NCBI GenBank assembly: GCA_037133495.1
Contig: JBAXOA010000016.1
Location: 1-57,640, forward strand
Length of the DNA: 57,640 nucleotides
Direction: 5' to 3'
Origin: JAAFHB01 sp037133495
Lineage (GTDB): Bacteria > Bacteroidota > Bacteroidia > Bacteroidales > Prolixibacteraceae
Shown in pieces: positions 1 to 8,082 of the stretch; position 1 is the first letter of the stretch, and each line of letters opens with the position of its first letter. The notes under the pieces are model-generated. The model saw only the letters and a list, made by a program, of their open reading frames with translations. It searched no databases and was not told where the DNA came from. The translations under genes were made by a program, and so were the position numbers.

Positions 1-1
1 G

Positions 2-1147
2 TTAGCCCATTCGGAAATAACGCCGTTTGAATACTGTGCAGCAGTAAAAATTATTATAGAAGAAGGCACTTGCAAAGGTGTTCAGACGATACAATATACA
101 ACCGGAGAGAATATTGTTTTTTGCGGGAAAGCGACTATACTTGCTACGGGAGGTCTATCGCGCCTCTATCTTCGCTCGACAAATCCCTATACAGCAACGG
201 GCGATGGTATTGCATTGGCATGGCAAGCAGGTGCGCGACTTGCCGATATGGAATTCATCCAGTTTCATCCAACCGCCTTGTCAATTCCTGGAGAGGAAGC
301 TTACCTGATCAGCGAAGCGGTAAGAGGCGAAGGTGCTCACTTGCTCGATGTCAACGGAATCAGGTTTATGCCTGAAATACACACACTTGCAGAATTAGCT
401 CCAAGAGATGTAGTAGCTTCTGCAATTTTCAAACGTATACAAGAGACAGGATCGCCGGTATTTCTTAGTCTCAGACATCTTGCTAACGAAACACTGATTG
501 ATCGCTTTCATTCGATTAATGCGCATATTAAGCCATTGGGAATAGATCTGCTGAATGACTTGATTCCAATTGCACCTGCTGCTCATTATATGGTCGGAGG
601 AATCAGAACTGACACCTGGGGGCAAACCAATATAACGGGTCTTTTCGCATGCGGAGAAGTAGCGGCCACCGGCGTGATGGGAGCAAACAGGCTAGCAAGC
701 AACTCTCTGCTCGAATGTCTCGTCTATGGAAAGAGAGTGATTGATAAAGCGAGACATATAAATAAATGCTTACCTTTAACAATCGAGCCGGAGTCAATTG
801 TATTGCATCCGGAAACTGATCACGAATTTCTTAAAATAAAAAATGAGCTTGCCATCATAATGAGTGATAAAGTGGGAATTGTCCGCAGTGCCGAAGGGCT
901 GGAGTGGGCGCTTTCCAAAATCGAGTCGATTGCACTTCATTACAAGGAAACGGACGCAGATTATAATTATCATAAAATTAATAATCTCACTGATATCTGC
1001 CGTATTATTACGCTTTCGGCCCTTGAGCGAAAAGAGAGCAGAGGCGGGCATGTAAGAACCGATTTCCCTGTCGAAGTTGAGGATCAATTACATCATATCA
1101 TTCAGGAAAAAGGTAAACGAATCGAAAACGAAGCTGTCATAATATAA
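2..1147 (+). CDS. nadB: L-aspartate oxidase, 3' part (start lies upstream of the window)
   Basis: Oxidises L-aspartate to iminoaspartate with FAD, the first step of de novo NAD synthesis in the cytoplasm. The frame is open from base 2, giving 381 codons; the family is about 520-540 residues, so roughly the first 150 (the Rossmann FAD-binding start) lie outside the window. Visible hallmarks are the substrate-site region EFIQFHPTAL, the segment around ISEAVRGEGAHLL, and the FAD-contact stretch GLFACGEVAATGVMGANRLASNS, followed by SLLECLVYGKR. These separate it from fumarate reductase/succinate dehydrogenase flavoproteins only by degree, but the direct linkage to nadC settles the call. The stop TAA shares its last A with the nadC ATG, so the two genes are translationally coupled. 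Confidence 0.95.
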   Translation, partial: LAHSEITPFEYCAAVKIIIEEGTCKGVQTIQYTTGENIVFCGKATILATGGLSRLYLRSTNPYTATGDGIALAWQAGARLADMEFIQFHPTALSIPGEEAYLISEAVRGEGAHLLDVNGIRFMPEIHTLAELAPRDVVASAIFKRIQETGSPVFLSLRHLANETLIDRFHSINAHIKPLGIDLLNDLIPIAPAAHYMVGGIRTDTWGQTNITGLFACGEVAATGVMGANRLASNSLLECLVYGKRVIDKARHINKCLPLTIEPESIVLHPETDHEFLKIKNELAIIMSDKVGIVRSAEGLEWALSKIESIALHYKETDADYNYHKINNLTDICRIITLSALERKESRGGHVRTDFPVEVEDQLHHIIQEKGKRIENEAVII

Positions 1148-1995
1148 TGGATAAAAGCAGTTTAAACTTTGACACTATAAAATCAGTCATCGATTTTGCA
1201 TTTGCAGAAGATATTGGGGATGGTGACATCACCACAAATTCATTGATTCCCATTGATTTGCAGACAAAAGCCACTATGGTGGCAAAATCATCAGGTATGA
1301 TTGCAGGTCTGGCAGTTGCAGAATATATTTTTCGAACACTGAATGCAGAAATTGAATTTAAAGCTTTCGTTTCTGATGGTGATTTTATTAATAAAGGCGA
1401 TCTCATTTTGGAAATTAAAGGTTCTTACAGGGCGTTGTTAACAGGCGAACGACTGGCTTTAAATTTCCTGCAGCGCATGAGTGGGATTGCGACAATGACA
1501 AATCGTTGCGTTAAGGAATTATCAGGTTATAAAACCCAAATACTCGATACCAGGAAAACTGTACCAGGTTTGCGTCTTTTGGATAAATATGCAGTTAGAA
1601 TGGGTGGGGGCACTAACCATAGGATTGGGCTTTACGATATGGTTCTTATTAAAGACAACCATATTAAAATTGCAGGAGGAATATCCGCAGCAGTGGCACA
1701 AATTAAAAAAAGTGTACCCAATAATATAAAGATTGAGGTTGAAGTAACATCTTTCGAAGAGGCTAAGGAGGCTTTGGCTGCCGGAGCAGACATTATTATG
1801 CTTGACAACATGACAACTGCAAACATGGCAGAAAGCGTAAAGTTCATTGATGGTCGTGCCAAAGTAGAGGCTTCGGGAAATATGACAATCGAACGTCTGA
1901 AGGAAGTTGCGTCAACCGGGGTTGATTTTATTTCGATTGGGGCGCTAACCCATTCGGTTATTGCATTTGATATTAGTATGAACATAGCATCATAA
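1147..1995 (+). CDS. nadC: Nicotinate-nucleotide pyrophosphorylase (carboxylating), quinolinate phosphoribosyltransferase
   Basis: Converts quinolinate and PRPP to nicotinate mononucleotide, CO2 and PPi, the step that follows NadB and NadA in NAD synthesis. The 282 residues are the normal full length. The N-terminal half carries FAEDIGDGDITTN, typical of the family; the barrel domain has LNFLQRMSGIAT, the TRKTVPGLR segment and MGGGTNHRIGLYDM followed by IKDNHI, which hold the quinolinate- and PRPP-binding basic residues. The C-terminal barrel end VEASGNM and DFISIGALTHS binds phosphate. It starts on the last base of the nadB stop codon and is followed 4 bases later by coaX, so NAD and CoA cofactor genes share one transcript. 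Confidence 0.97.
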   Translation: MDKSSLNFDTIKSVIDFAFAEDIGDGDITTNSLIPIDLQTKATMVAKSSGMIAGLAVAEYIFRTLNAEIEFKAFVSDGDFINKGDLILEIKGSYRALLTGERLALNFLQRMSGIATMTNRCVKELSGYKTQILDTRKTVPGLRLLDKYAVRMGGGTNHRIGLYDMVLIKDNHIKIAGGISAAVAQIKKSVPNNIKIEVEVTSFEEAKEALAAGADIIMLDNMTTANMAESVKFIDGRAKVEASGNMTIERLKEVASTGVDFISIGALTHSVIAFDISMNIAS

Positions 1996-1999
1996 AAAA

Positions 2000-2734
2000 T
2001 TGAACCTGGTAATCGACATAGGAAACAGTCAGACTAAAGTTGGAATATTCAATGCTGATGAGCTCGTTCAAACGAGCTGCATGGAAATATTTAATTCTGA
2101 GAGATTAGACGATTTACAACGGATCTATCCCGGTTTAAATCGCGCAATCCTATCCTCTGTAGCCGAAGTTGATGAAGATTTATTAAAAAAATTAAACAAA
2201 GAATATCCTGTTTTTGTCGAATTTAATCATCAGACAGCTGTTCCGATTACAAATCTTTACGAATCACAAGCAACCTTGGGGCTCGACAGAATTGCGGCAG
2301 CGGTGGGGAGCATTTCACTCTTTCCCGGCAAAAGACTGTTGGTGATTGATGCGGGTTCCGCAATAACTTTTGATTTAATCGATGAAAAAAAACAGTTTTT
2401 AGGGGGAAATATCTCTCCCGGATTAGAAATGAGGTTCAAGGCGCTGCATGAATTTACCTCGAAACTTCCGGAAATCGCGAAAGCCGATCAATGGAGGGAA
2501 ACAGGGAAGACAACTGAAGAGGCCATACGTGCCGGAGTTCAAAACGGTATGATCTTCGAAATTGATGGAATGATCGACCTTATACGTAAAGACTGGCCGG
2601 AGTGCCAGGTTATTTTAACCGGTGGTGATTCATTCTTTTTTGATAAAAAGTTAAAAAACACCATCTTTGTAAAATTTGAAATTACCCTCATAGGGTTAAA
2701 CCGAATTCTTGAATATAATGCTGAAAAAAATTAG
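2000..2734 (+). CDS. coaX: Type III pantothenate kinase
   Basis: Phosphorylates pantothenate with ATP, the first step of CoA synthesis; a cytoplasmic ASKHA-fold enzyme, normally a dimer, that is insensitive to CoA feedback in characterised members. The 244 residues fit the family. The phosphate-1 motif is DIGNSQTK at residues 6-13, the catalytic aspartate lies in GLDR (D96), the phosphate-2 motif is DAGSAITFD at 117-125, and GGNISPG follows at 135-141. The start codon is TTG at 2000, 4 bases after the nadC stop; no ATG or GTG fits that would retain the phosphate-1 motif. The 3' end overlaps the next gene's ATG by 17 bases. The stop is TAG. Confidence 0.95.
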   Translation: MNLVIDIGNSQTKVGIFNADELVQTSCMEIFNSERLDDLQRIYPGLNRAILSSVAEVDEDLLKKLNKEYPVFVEFNHQTAVPITNLYESQATLGLDRIAAAVGSISLFPGKRLLVIDAGSAITFDLIDEKKQFLGGNISPGLEMRFKALHEFTSKLPEIAKADQWRETGKTTEEAIRAGVQNGMIFEIDGMIDLIRKDWPECQVILTGGDSFFFDKKLKNTIFVKFEITLIGLNRILEYNAEKN

Positions 2735-4016
2735 TGGTACATTCGTAATTGTGACAGCGCTTATTCTGCTGTCTTCCGTGTTGAAAGCTCAGGATCAAAA
2801 CAGCTCCAGCACAAGTTCTCCATATTCCCGTTATGGTATTGGAACTCTTAGCGGATACTCGTTGGGGCGCAGTTCCGCGATGGGAGGAATCGGGATTGGA
2901 ACCCGTTATGGTATGGATATAAATACCGGCAACCCGGCTTCATACACGGCCATTGATTCAATGACCTTCCTGATGGATTTTGGAGGAACATCCAAAAACA
3001 CAATTTACAAAACAGGCAGTAAACAGAACGGAAGCAATGATGTAAACTTTAATCATCTTATATTTTCGATTCCTGTGAAAAAATACTGGGCAGCGGCATT
3101 CGGTATTTTACCATATTCAGATAAAGGCTATAATATTGCTGTAACTGAAGAAACGACCTCTCTTTATTCTTCTACTTCAATCAATGGTACAGGATCCTTG
3201 TCGAAAGCCTTTATCGGAAATGCTTTTAAAATAGGAAAAAATCTCTCTGTCGGAGTAAATGCCTGGTATCTTTTTGGCTCTCTTTCTGATACTTACTATT
3301 TAAACTTTCCCAATGATGCGGCTTCGTATGATTATCTTTTAGAGAACAAATTAACTGTACATAATTTTGGGCTGACGGCAGGTGTGCAATACTCCTGGAA
3401 AACAAAAAATAAAAACCAGTGGGTATTAGGAGCGGTTTTCGAACCAAAACAAAATATGTCTTCGAAATTTGTGATACATGAAGAACGGGTTCTATTCAGA
3501 AATTCCACAAGCAGCGCTCCCATCGTTGACACAATTCGTCACCAAGAAAGTCTGACCAAAGGACTAACACTTCCTTTAACTCTGGGAGGCGGATTCTCCT
3601 ATACCTATAAGAATAAGCTTATGCTGGGAGGGGACATATATCATCAGAAGTGGGGTCAGACCATATTTTTAGGAAGCACCTCTCCCAACCTCACAAATAG
3701 TACACGCTATTCATCGGGCCTTGAATTTACACCTAATGAATATTCAATCAGAAGCTATTGGTCAAGAGTCAGATATAGAGCCGGATGCTTTTATGAAAAT
3801 TCCTATTTAACAATTAACGGAGAGCAGATTAAAGGCTATGGAGTCACCTTTGGAATGGGGATGCCTTTTAGCCGCTCAGTTTCTTCTCTGAACATATCAG
3901 CAGAACTTGGCCGTTTGGGAACTACCAGTAACAATCTCATCAGCGAGTCGTATGGAAAATTCACTTTTCATCTTCTTTTGCATGACAGATGGTTTATTAA
4001 AAGAAAATTCGACTAA
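2718..4016 (+). CDS. Outer-membrane beta-barrel protein (Bacteroidota conserved, FadL/PorV-like look)
   Basis: A 432-residue secreted protein starting at ATG 2718 (an upstream in-frame TTG at 2709 gives a less typical signal peptide). Residues 1-24 form a clear signal peptide ending SVLKAQ. The mature part begins with a Ser/Gly-rich stretch (SPYSRYGIGT, then SSAMGGIGIGTRYG and NPASYTAIDSM), which is the conserved opening of a Bacteroidota outer-membrane family, and continues as alternating hydrophobic/polar strands rich in Tyr, Gly and Trp, ending with an amphipathic C-terminal strand (FTFHLLLHDRWFIKRKFD). I infer a monomeric barrel. Its placement before lptC and ppiD suggests a role in envelope assembly, but no specific function can be assigned. 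It overlaps coaX by 17 bases. Confidence 0.8.
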   Translation: MLKKISGTFVIVTALILLSSVLKAQDQNSSSTSSPYSRYGIGTLSGYSLGRSSAMGGIGIGTRYGMDINTGNPASYTAIDSMTFLMDFGGTSKNTIYKTGSKQNGSNDVNFNHLIFSIPVKKYWAAAFGILPYSDKGYNIAVTEETTSLYSSTSINGTGSLSKAFIGNAFKIGKNLSVGVNAWYLFGSLSDTYYLNFPNDAASYDYLLENKLTVHNFGLTAGVQYSWKTKNKNQWVLGAVFEPKQNMSSKFVIHEERVLFRNSTSSAPIVDTIRHQESLTKGLTLPLTLGGGFSYTYKNKLMLGGDIYHQKWGQTIFLGSTSPNLTNSTRYSSGLEFTPNEYSIRSYWSRVRYRAGCFYENSYLTINGEQIKGYGVTFGMGMPFSRSVSSLNISAELGRLGTTSNNLISESYGKFTFHLLLHDRWFIKRKFD

Positions 4017-4035
4017 ATACCAATTCAGTTAGGAT

Positions 4036-4344
4036 ATGAAGACGACCTTCAAATCTTCAGCACTTGTAATTCTGATCTTTTTTTTCGGAATCGCTGAAGG
4101 TATGTCTCAGTCAAGGATTATTACAGGTACAGTATATGATTTAAAGGGGAAACCGGTAGCCGGAGTAAAAGTTTCAGCTCATCCTGTGCCAAGATCGTCT
4201 TATTTTACAAGTTTTGACGGTGTATATGAGCTTACGATAAACTCTAAAACCAAATATATTTTATTTACTTTCCCTGATCGTAAAGAAAAATTGAATATAG
4301 AAGGGAATACCCGCAATGTTATTGATTTCGGTAAAAAACATTAA
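4036..4344 (+). CDS. Small secreted protein with carboxypeptidase-regulatory-like (CarboxypepD_reg) domain
   Basis: A 102-residue protein with a signal peptide (residues 1-25, ending GMSQS) and a single beta-sandwich of the carboxypeptidase regulatory type: the opening RIITGTVYDLKGKPVAGVKVSAHP and later FTSFDGVYELTI follow the G-x-V-x-D-x-x-G-x-P-[IL]-x-G-[AV]-x-V pattern seen at the N-terminus of SusC-like receptors and in many stand-alone Bacteroidota proteins. It would be periplasmic or outer-membrane facing. It is too short to hold an enzyme. It sits between the barrel protein and lptC in the same orientation (19 and 63 base gaps), so probably co-transcribed. Function unknown. Confidence 0.75.
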   Translation: MKTTFKSSALVILIFFFGIAEGMSQSRIITGTVYDLKGKPVAGVKVSAHPVPRSSYFTSFDGVYELTINSKTKYILFTFPDRKEKLNIEGNTRNVIDFGKKH

Positions 4345-4407
4345 TTTACTTTCGACTTAAATTTCGAATTTGAACAAGCAGCAACACATTAGAAGGAGGC
4401 TGAATCA

Positions 4408-5016
4408 ATGAAAATACAATCATCTGTCTTCGTTTTTTGCCGAAGTAATAATCGGAAAATCAATAAAATGCGGCTGATCGCACTTGTTTTGATTGTTGTA
4501 ATGTTTGTTATTTCCTGCAGCTCAAAAGTAGCTTCTGATATCCCGCCTGATTTTATCAGCAATAAAAAAACGCCTTCAATTGAAGCAACTAATTTTGAGA
4601 CTTCCTACACGGATTCCGGTATCATCAGATATTTTCTGAAAACCCCCAAACTTTTAATCTTTGATCAGGAAAAAGCGCCTTATAAAGAATTTCCTGAAGG
4701 GTTTCAGCTTCACCAATTTGACGAAAATCACAAGATTATCTCCGAATTATCGGCCAATTATGGAAAAAACCTCGAACATGAGCAAACCTGGTTCGCTTCT
4801 GGCAACGTTGTAATGGTTAACAATAAAGGAGACACATTACGTACAGAAGAGCTGACATACCTTATTAAGGAGGACAGGATCTTTTCTGATAAATTTGTAA
4901 GCATAAAACAAGGAGATCAGGACATAACAGGCACGGGAGGGTTCGAGTCCGATTCACAAATGACGAAATGGACCTTTAAAAAAACAAAAGGACATATTTA
5001 TGTTGAAGAACATTAA
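4408..5016 (+). CDS. lptC: LPS export ABC transporter periplasmic protein LptC
   Basis: Membrane-anchored component that passes lipopolysaccharide from LptB2FG to the periplasmic LptA bridge. The body (KLLIFDQEKAPYKEFPEGFQ, LSANYGKNLEHEQTWFASGNVVMVN, DTLRTEELTYL, TGTGGFESD) shows the repeated beta-strands of the OstA/LptC fold. There is a lipoprotein signal, LIVVMFVISC, with the lipobox cysteine at residue 37 counted from ATG 4408. Two starts are possible. ATG 4408 has a strong AAGGAGG 8-12 bases upstream, rare in this genome, and gives 202 residues with a 20-residue extension. ATG 4468 gives a standard lipoprotein signal of 182 residues and is the more usual form. I keep the longer one because of the ribosome binding site. 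LptC as a lipoprotein rather than a bitopic protein is common in Bacteroidota. Confidence 0.85.
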   Translation: MKIQSSVFVFCRSNNRKINKMRLIALVLIVVMFVISCSSKVASDIPPDFISNKKTPSIEATNFETSYTDSGIIRYFLKTPKLLIFDQEKAPYKEFPEGFQLHQFDENHKIISELSANYGKNLEHEQTWFASGNVVMVNNKGDTLRTEELTYLIKEDRIFSDKFVSIKQGDQDITGTGGFESDSQMTKWTFKKTKGHIYVEEH

Positions 5017-5157
5017 GATAAGCAGCTGTCGTCTTTTTTTGCGTCCAGAAAATGCCTTTTCTTCTTTAAACTATTGAAATTACTCCTTAATAAGCCAAAA
5101 ATGGCACGAACAATTTAAATTTCATAGTTGCGCCGTGAATTAAAAGCCGAATTATAC

Positions 5158-5165
5158 TATCTTCG
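5158..5165 (+). promoter_or_regulatory. Possible Bacteroidota -7 box upstream of ppiD
   Basis: TATCTTCG matches TAnnTTTG at seven of eight positions (TTCG is a frequent variant) and lies 48 bases before the ATG at 5213. No TTG is present at the expected -33 distance, so this is a weak call. The 196-base gap between lptC and ppiD holds nothing else that I recognise. Confidence 0.35.
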
Positions 5166-5212
5166 TACCCTCGTAAACAATAAAAAAGTAATAATAAAGT
5201 AACCAAATATCG

Positions 5213-7321
5213 ATGGCAACATTACAGAAAATCAGGAACCGTGCCGGAATTGCGATTGCAATATTCATTGGTATGGCACTCGCAGCCTTTATTCTCGGCG
5301 ACTTGTTCAAATCTTCGAGTTCGATCATGCGTGGCAAGCAAATGGAATTAGCTGAAATTGATGGAAAAGGGGTAACCTTTCCTGAATTTCAAGCTAAAGT
5401 AACTGAGCTGGAAGAGATTTACAAAATGAATTCAGGCAAAACATCTCTTGACTTGCAAACTACTGAGCAGATTAAGGAGCAGACCTGGCAGAGTGTCGTA
5501 AGGAGTCTGACTATGAAAGACATCTACGAAAACCTAGGTATCGGAGTTAGCTCTGCGGAACTTTTTGACATGGTTCAGGGAAAAAATCCGCATGCCATCA
5601 TTCAAAGCATTTTCCGTGATCCAAAAACAGGAACTATTAATCGAGGCGCACTTATACAGTTTTTAAAATACCAGCAAACCAACAGCGCCGGCAAGGAAAG
5701 AAACTATTGGTTGTTCATTGAAAATCAAATTATTGAGGAACGTTCGTTTTCAAAATACAATAACCTTTTGGCAAAAGGGATTTATGTTACCGGTGAAGAA
5801 TCCAAAAATGACCTTAAAAGTCGTAACCATCAGGCAAATATTCAGTTCGTTGCAAAGTCTTATACATCAGTCTCAGACAGCGCTGTAAAAGTTTCGGACG
5901 CTGAACTTAAAGCCTATTACGATAAAAACACCGAAAAATACAAACAGGAAAATAACAGGAGCATTGAGTACATTTCATTTCCTGTTGTTGCATCAAAATC
6001 AGATGAAGACAAACTGATTAAATGGGCAAACGATATCAAAGCCGAATTTTCGACTGTTGAAGATCCTGCCGCATTTGTGAATATTAATTCTGATGTTCCA
6101 TTTGATCCTTCTTATTTCAAAAAAGATGACTTGTCTCCTGAAATAGGCGGATTTGCTTTTGGAGGTAAAGTCGGAGATATTTATGGCCCATACAAAGATG
6201 GCAAGAGCTGGAAATTGGCCAAAATTCAAAAATTCGAAGAGCTTCCCGATTCTGTTGAAGCGCGTCATATCTTAATCAAAGTAAGCTCACAGGCGGAATT
6301 AGCCACTGCCAACAGAAAGATCGACAGCCTGAAAAACCTTATAGTAGTTAAAGGACAGAAATTTGAGGATGTTGCCCGTGCTAATTCTGAGGATACCGGA
6401 ACGGCAAATAATGGAGGAACTGTGGGTTGGATGCGACGTGGCACAATGGTTAAACCTTTTGAAGATGCGGCATTTTTCGGCAAGTTAAATGATATTCAAA
6501 TTGTAAAAACACAATTTGGAGTTCACCTTATTCAGGTCACCAAACGCGGAAATACAACACATAATGTCCAGCTGGCAATTATCAACCGATTGATCGAACC
6601 TAGCAGTCAAACCTATCAGGCTACTTACACATTAGCATCGAAGTTTGCGAGCCAAAATCAGGATTTAAAAAAATTCAGTGATGCCATTGCCACTCAGGGA
6701 TTAAATAAAAGGCTTGCAAATATTCGCGAAAACGACAAAGATATTACCGGTTTGGAAAACTCCCGGGTATTGATTCGCGCTGCCTATAAGGCAAAAACGG
6801 GCTCAATAATTTTAAGTTCTGAAGGAACACCAATATTTGAATTGGGAAATCAGTTTGTAATTGCCACTTTAACCGGAGAACAAGAGAAAGGTGTTGCATC
6901 CTTTAACACTGTAAAAACACGTATTGAACTTGAAGTTAAGAAAGAAAGAAAAGCGCAACAATTGATTAGCAAGATGTCAGGAAAAAATGAACTTAGTCAA
7001 TTGGCTTCACAACTTGGTGTTAGTATCGGCGAGGCTCAAAATATTGCATTCGATACAAATACAATTCCCGGTCTTGGATTTGAACCTGCAGTTGCGGGTG
7101 CTTCTTCAGCGCTGAATGCAAACCAGGTCTCAAAACCGGTGGCCGGAATAAATGGTGTTTATGTAGTGAAAGTTGCTACAGTTACACCAGGTACAGATCA
7201 GGATGTGGCTGCCAATAAACAAAGACTTTCAGCATCTATTAGCTATCGTGCAAATATGCTTGCATTCGAAGCTTTACGCGAACATGCGAAGATCGTTGAT
7301 AAACGTGCAAAATTCTATTAA
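5213..7321 (+). CDS. ppiD: Peptidylprolyl isomerase of the PpiD/SurA type (periplasmic foldase)
   Basis: Inner-membrane-anchored periplasmic chaperone and prolyl isomerase that helps fold outer-membrane and secreted proteins. The 702 residues contain one N-terminal transmembrane helix (about 11-31, GIAIAIFIGMALAAFILG), a SurA-like N-terminal chaperone region, and one clear parvulin domain at about 346-442 (VEARHILIKV, the FEDVARANSEDTGTANNGG segment, GWMRRGTMVKPFEDAAF, FGVHLIQV). A further C-terminal region of about 250 residues lacks the parvulin hallmarks but ends in a parvulin-like strand pattern (ANQVSKPVAGINGVYVVKV), as in E. coli PpiD, where a second domain is degenerate. It follows lptC by 196 bases and is closed by the long hairpin at 7324-7382, so it probably ends the transcription unit. 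Confidence 0.9.
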   Translation: MATLQKIRNRAGIAIAIFIGMALAAFILGDLFKSSSSIMRGKQMELAEIDGKGVTFPEFQAKVTELEEIYKMNSGKTSLDLQTTEQIKEQTWQSVVRSLTMKDIYENLGIGVSSAELFDMVQGKNPHAIIQSIFRDPKTGTINRGALIQFLKYQQTNSAGKERNYWLFIENQIIEERSFSKYNNLLAKGIYVTGEESKNDLKSRNHQANIQFVAKSYTSVSDSAVKVSDAELKAYYDKNTEKYKQENNRSIEYISFPVVASKSDEDKLIKWANDIKAEFSTVEDPAAFVNINSDVPFDPSYFKKDDLSPEIGGFAFGGKVGDIYGPYKDGKSWKLAKIQKFEELPDSVEARHILIKVSSQAELATANRKIDSLKNLIVVKGQKFEDVARANSEDTGTANNGGTVGWMRRGTMVKPFEDAAFFGKLNDIQIVKTQFGVHLIQVTKRGNTTHNVQLAIINRLIEPSSQTYQATYTLASKFASQNQDLKKFSDAIATQGLNKRLANIRENDKDITGLENSRVLIRAAYKAKTGSIILSSEGTPIFELGNQFVIATLTGEQEKGVASFNTVKTRIELEVKKERKAQQLISKMSGKNELSQLASQLGVSIGEAQNIAFDTNTIPGLGFEPAVAGASSALNANQVSKPVAGINGVYVVKVATVTPGTDQDVAANKQRLSASISYRANMLAFEALREHAKIVDKRAKFY

Positions 7322-7323
7322 TC

Positions 7324-7382
7324 AGAATATTTACCATAAAAAAAGCCGCTTATTCAGCGGCTTTTTTTATGGTAAATATTCT
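7324..7382 (+). terminator. Intrinsic terminator, 27-bp perfect inverted repeat after ppiD
   Basis: Arms 7324-7350 and 7356-7382 are perfectly complementary with a 5-base loop (TATTC). The core is a GC stem (AGCCGCT/AGCGGCT) flanked by A7 and T7, which is a standard rho-independent terminator; perfect pairing continues a further 13 bases on each side through ATTTACCAT. The symmetry lets it work in both directions. Confidence 0.9.
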
Positions 7383-7670
7383 TTATATCCTCAGACATTG
7401 CGTTGCGCAGCGTAAATAAATACGTCCATACAGTCTCAAGGAAGCTTGCACACATTTGCTTTATTTTCAACGGATTGACTAAAACAGTCTCGAATTGAAC
7501 CGACTTGAGACAGGACTGGTTCAATCTGCTTTTTATGCGGGCTATTTTTTATTCGCCTTTCGGCAAGAAAAATAATTTGAAGCAGATAGCCCAATTAATC
7601 AAAAAACCAAGCTTTCAACACTCAAAATGATGGGTAAATATGCCTATATTTGTTAATCAATCAAGATCAG
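7383..7670. other. Intergenic region before the carbohydrate island; overlapping short inverted repeats and a -7 box
   Basis: No gene. It contains a series of 7-8 base inverted repeats that share two-base ends: 7494-7501 with 7518-7525, 7524-7531 with 7580-7587, and 7539-7545 with 7586-7592. A further pair, 7433-7440 with 7503-7510, is GTCTCAAG with CTTGAGAC. TATATTTG at 7645-7652 is a perfect TAnnTTTG -7 element 19 bases before the ATG at 7671, although no TTG lies at the -33 position. Confidence 0.5.
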
Positions 7671-8063
7671 ATGAAAAATATCATTATAGTTTCTGCCGTT
7701 TTTATTTTATTGACTACTGCTTGTGATGAGCAGTTAGATCAGGCCATCATCACTGATCCGGCAGCGCATAATATGAAGATCATTCCTGCAAACCCGTTCA
7801 GCTCAGACGAAATAAAACTGATTGTTTATGATGACTGCTCTTATCATACTTTGACGGGAATGAAGATCATCGGGAAATCCATTGAAATTGAAAAGCAGTT
7901 CAATAGTATGATGATGATGCCTTGCTTCATGCGTAACGATACCATCATCATCGGAAAATTACCGGAAGGGAGCTATACCATCAACTACAAATTATTGGAT
8001 AATGCCAAAGTGCCTCCTAAAATATCCATTTTTTTAACCTATAAACTATTGATTTCCAAATGA
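7671..8063 (+). CDS. Small putative lipoprotein of unknown function
   Basis: 130 residues from ATG 7671. Residues 1-18 form a lipoprotein signal with lipobox LTTAC (cysteine at 18), so it is probably lipid-anchored in the outer or inner membrane. The mature part starts DEQLDQAIITDPAAHN and looks like a short immunoglobulin-like beta domain (NPFSSDEIKLIVYDDCSYHTLTG, PEGSYTINYKLLDN); two Met-rich or Cys-containing patches (MMMMPC) are unusual. I do not recognise the family. It is preceded by a -7 box and followed 19 bases later by the GH59 gene, so it is likely the first gene of that operon. A TTG at 7650 is in frame but overlaps the -7 box, so I reject it as start. Confidence 0.75.
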   Translation: MKNIIIVSAVFILLTTACDEQLDQAIITDPAAHNMKIIPANPFSSDEIKLIVYDDCSYHTLTGMKIIGKSIEIEKQFNSMMMMPCFMRNDTIIIGKLPEGSYTINYKLLDNAKVPPKISIFLTYKLLISK

Positions 8064-8082
8064 CTAATTTTAACGATAGAAC

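Noticed and set aside
1632..1985. Open frame of 117 codons on the minus strand inside nadC
   Set aside because: It lies antisense to a clear enzyme gene and has no recognisable domain or start context; it is a shadow of the coding strand.
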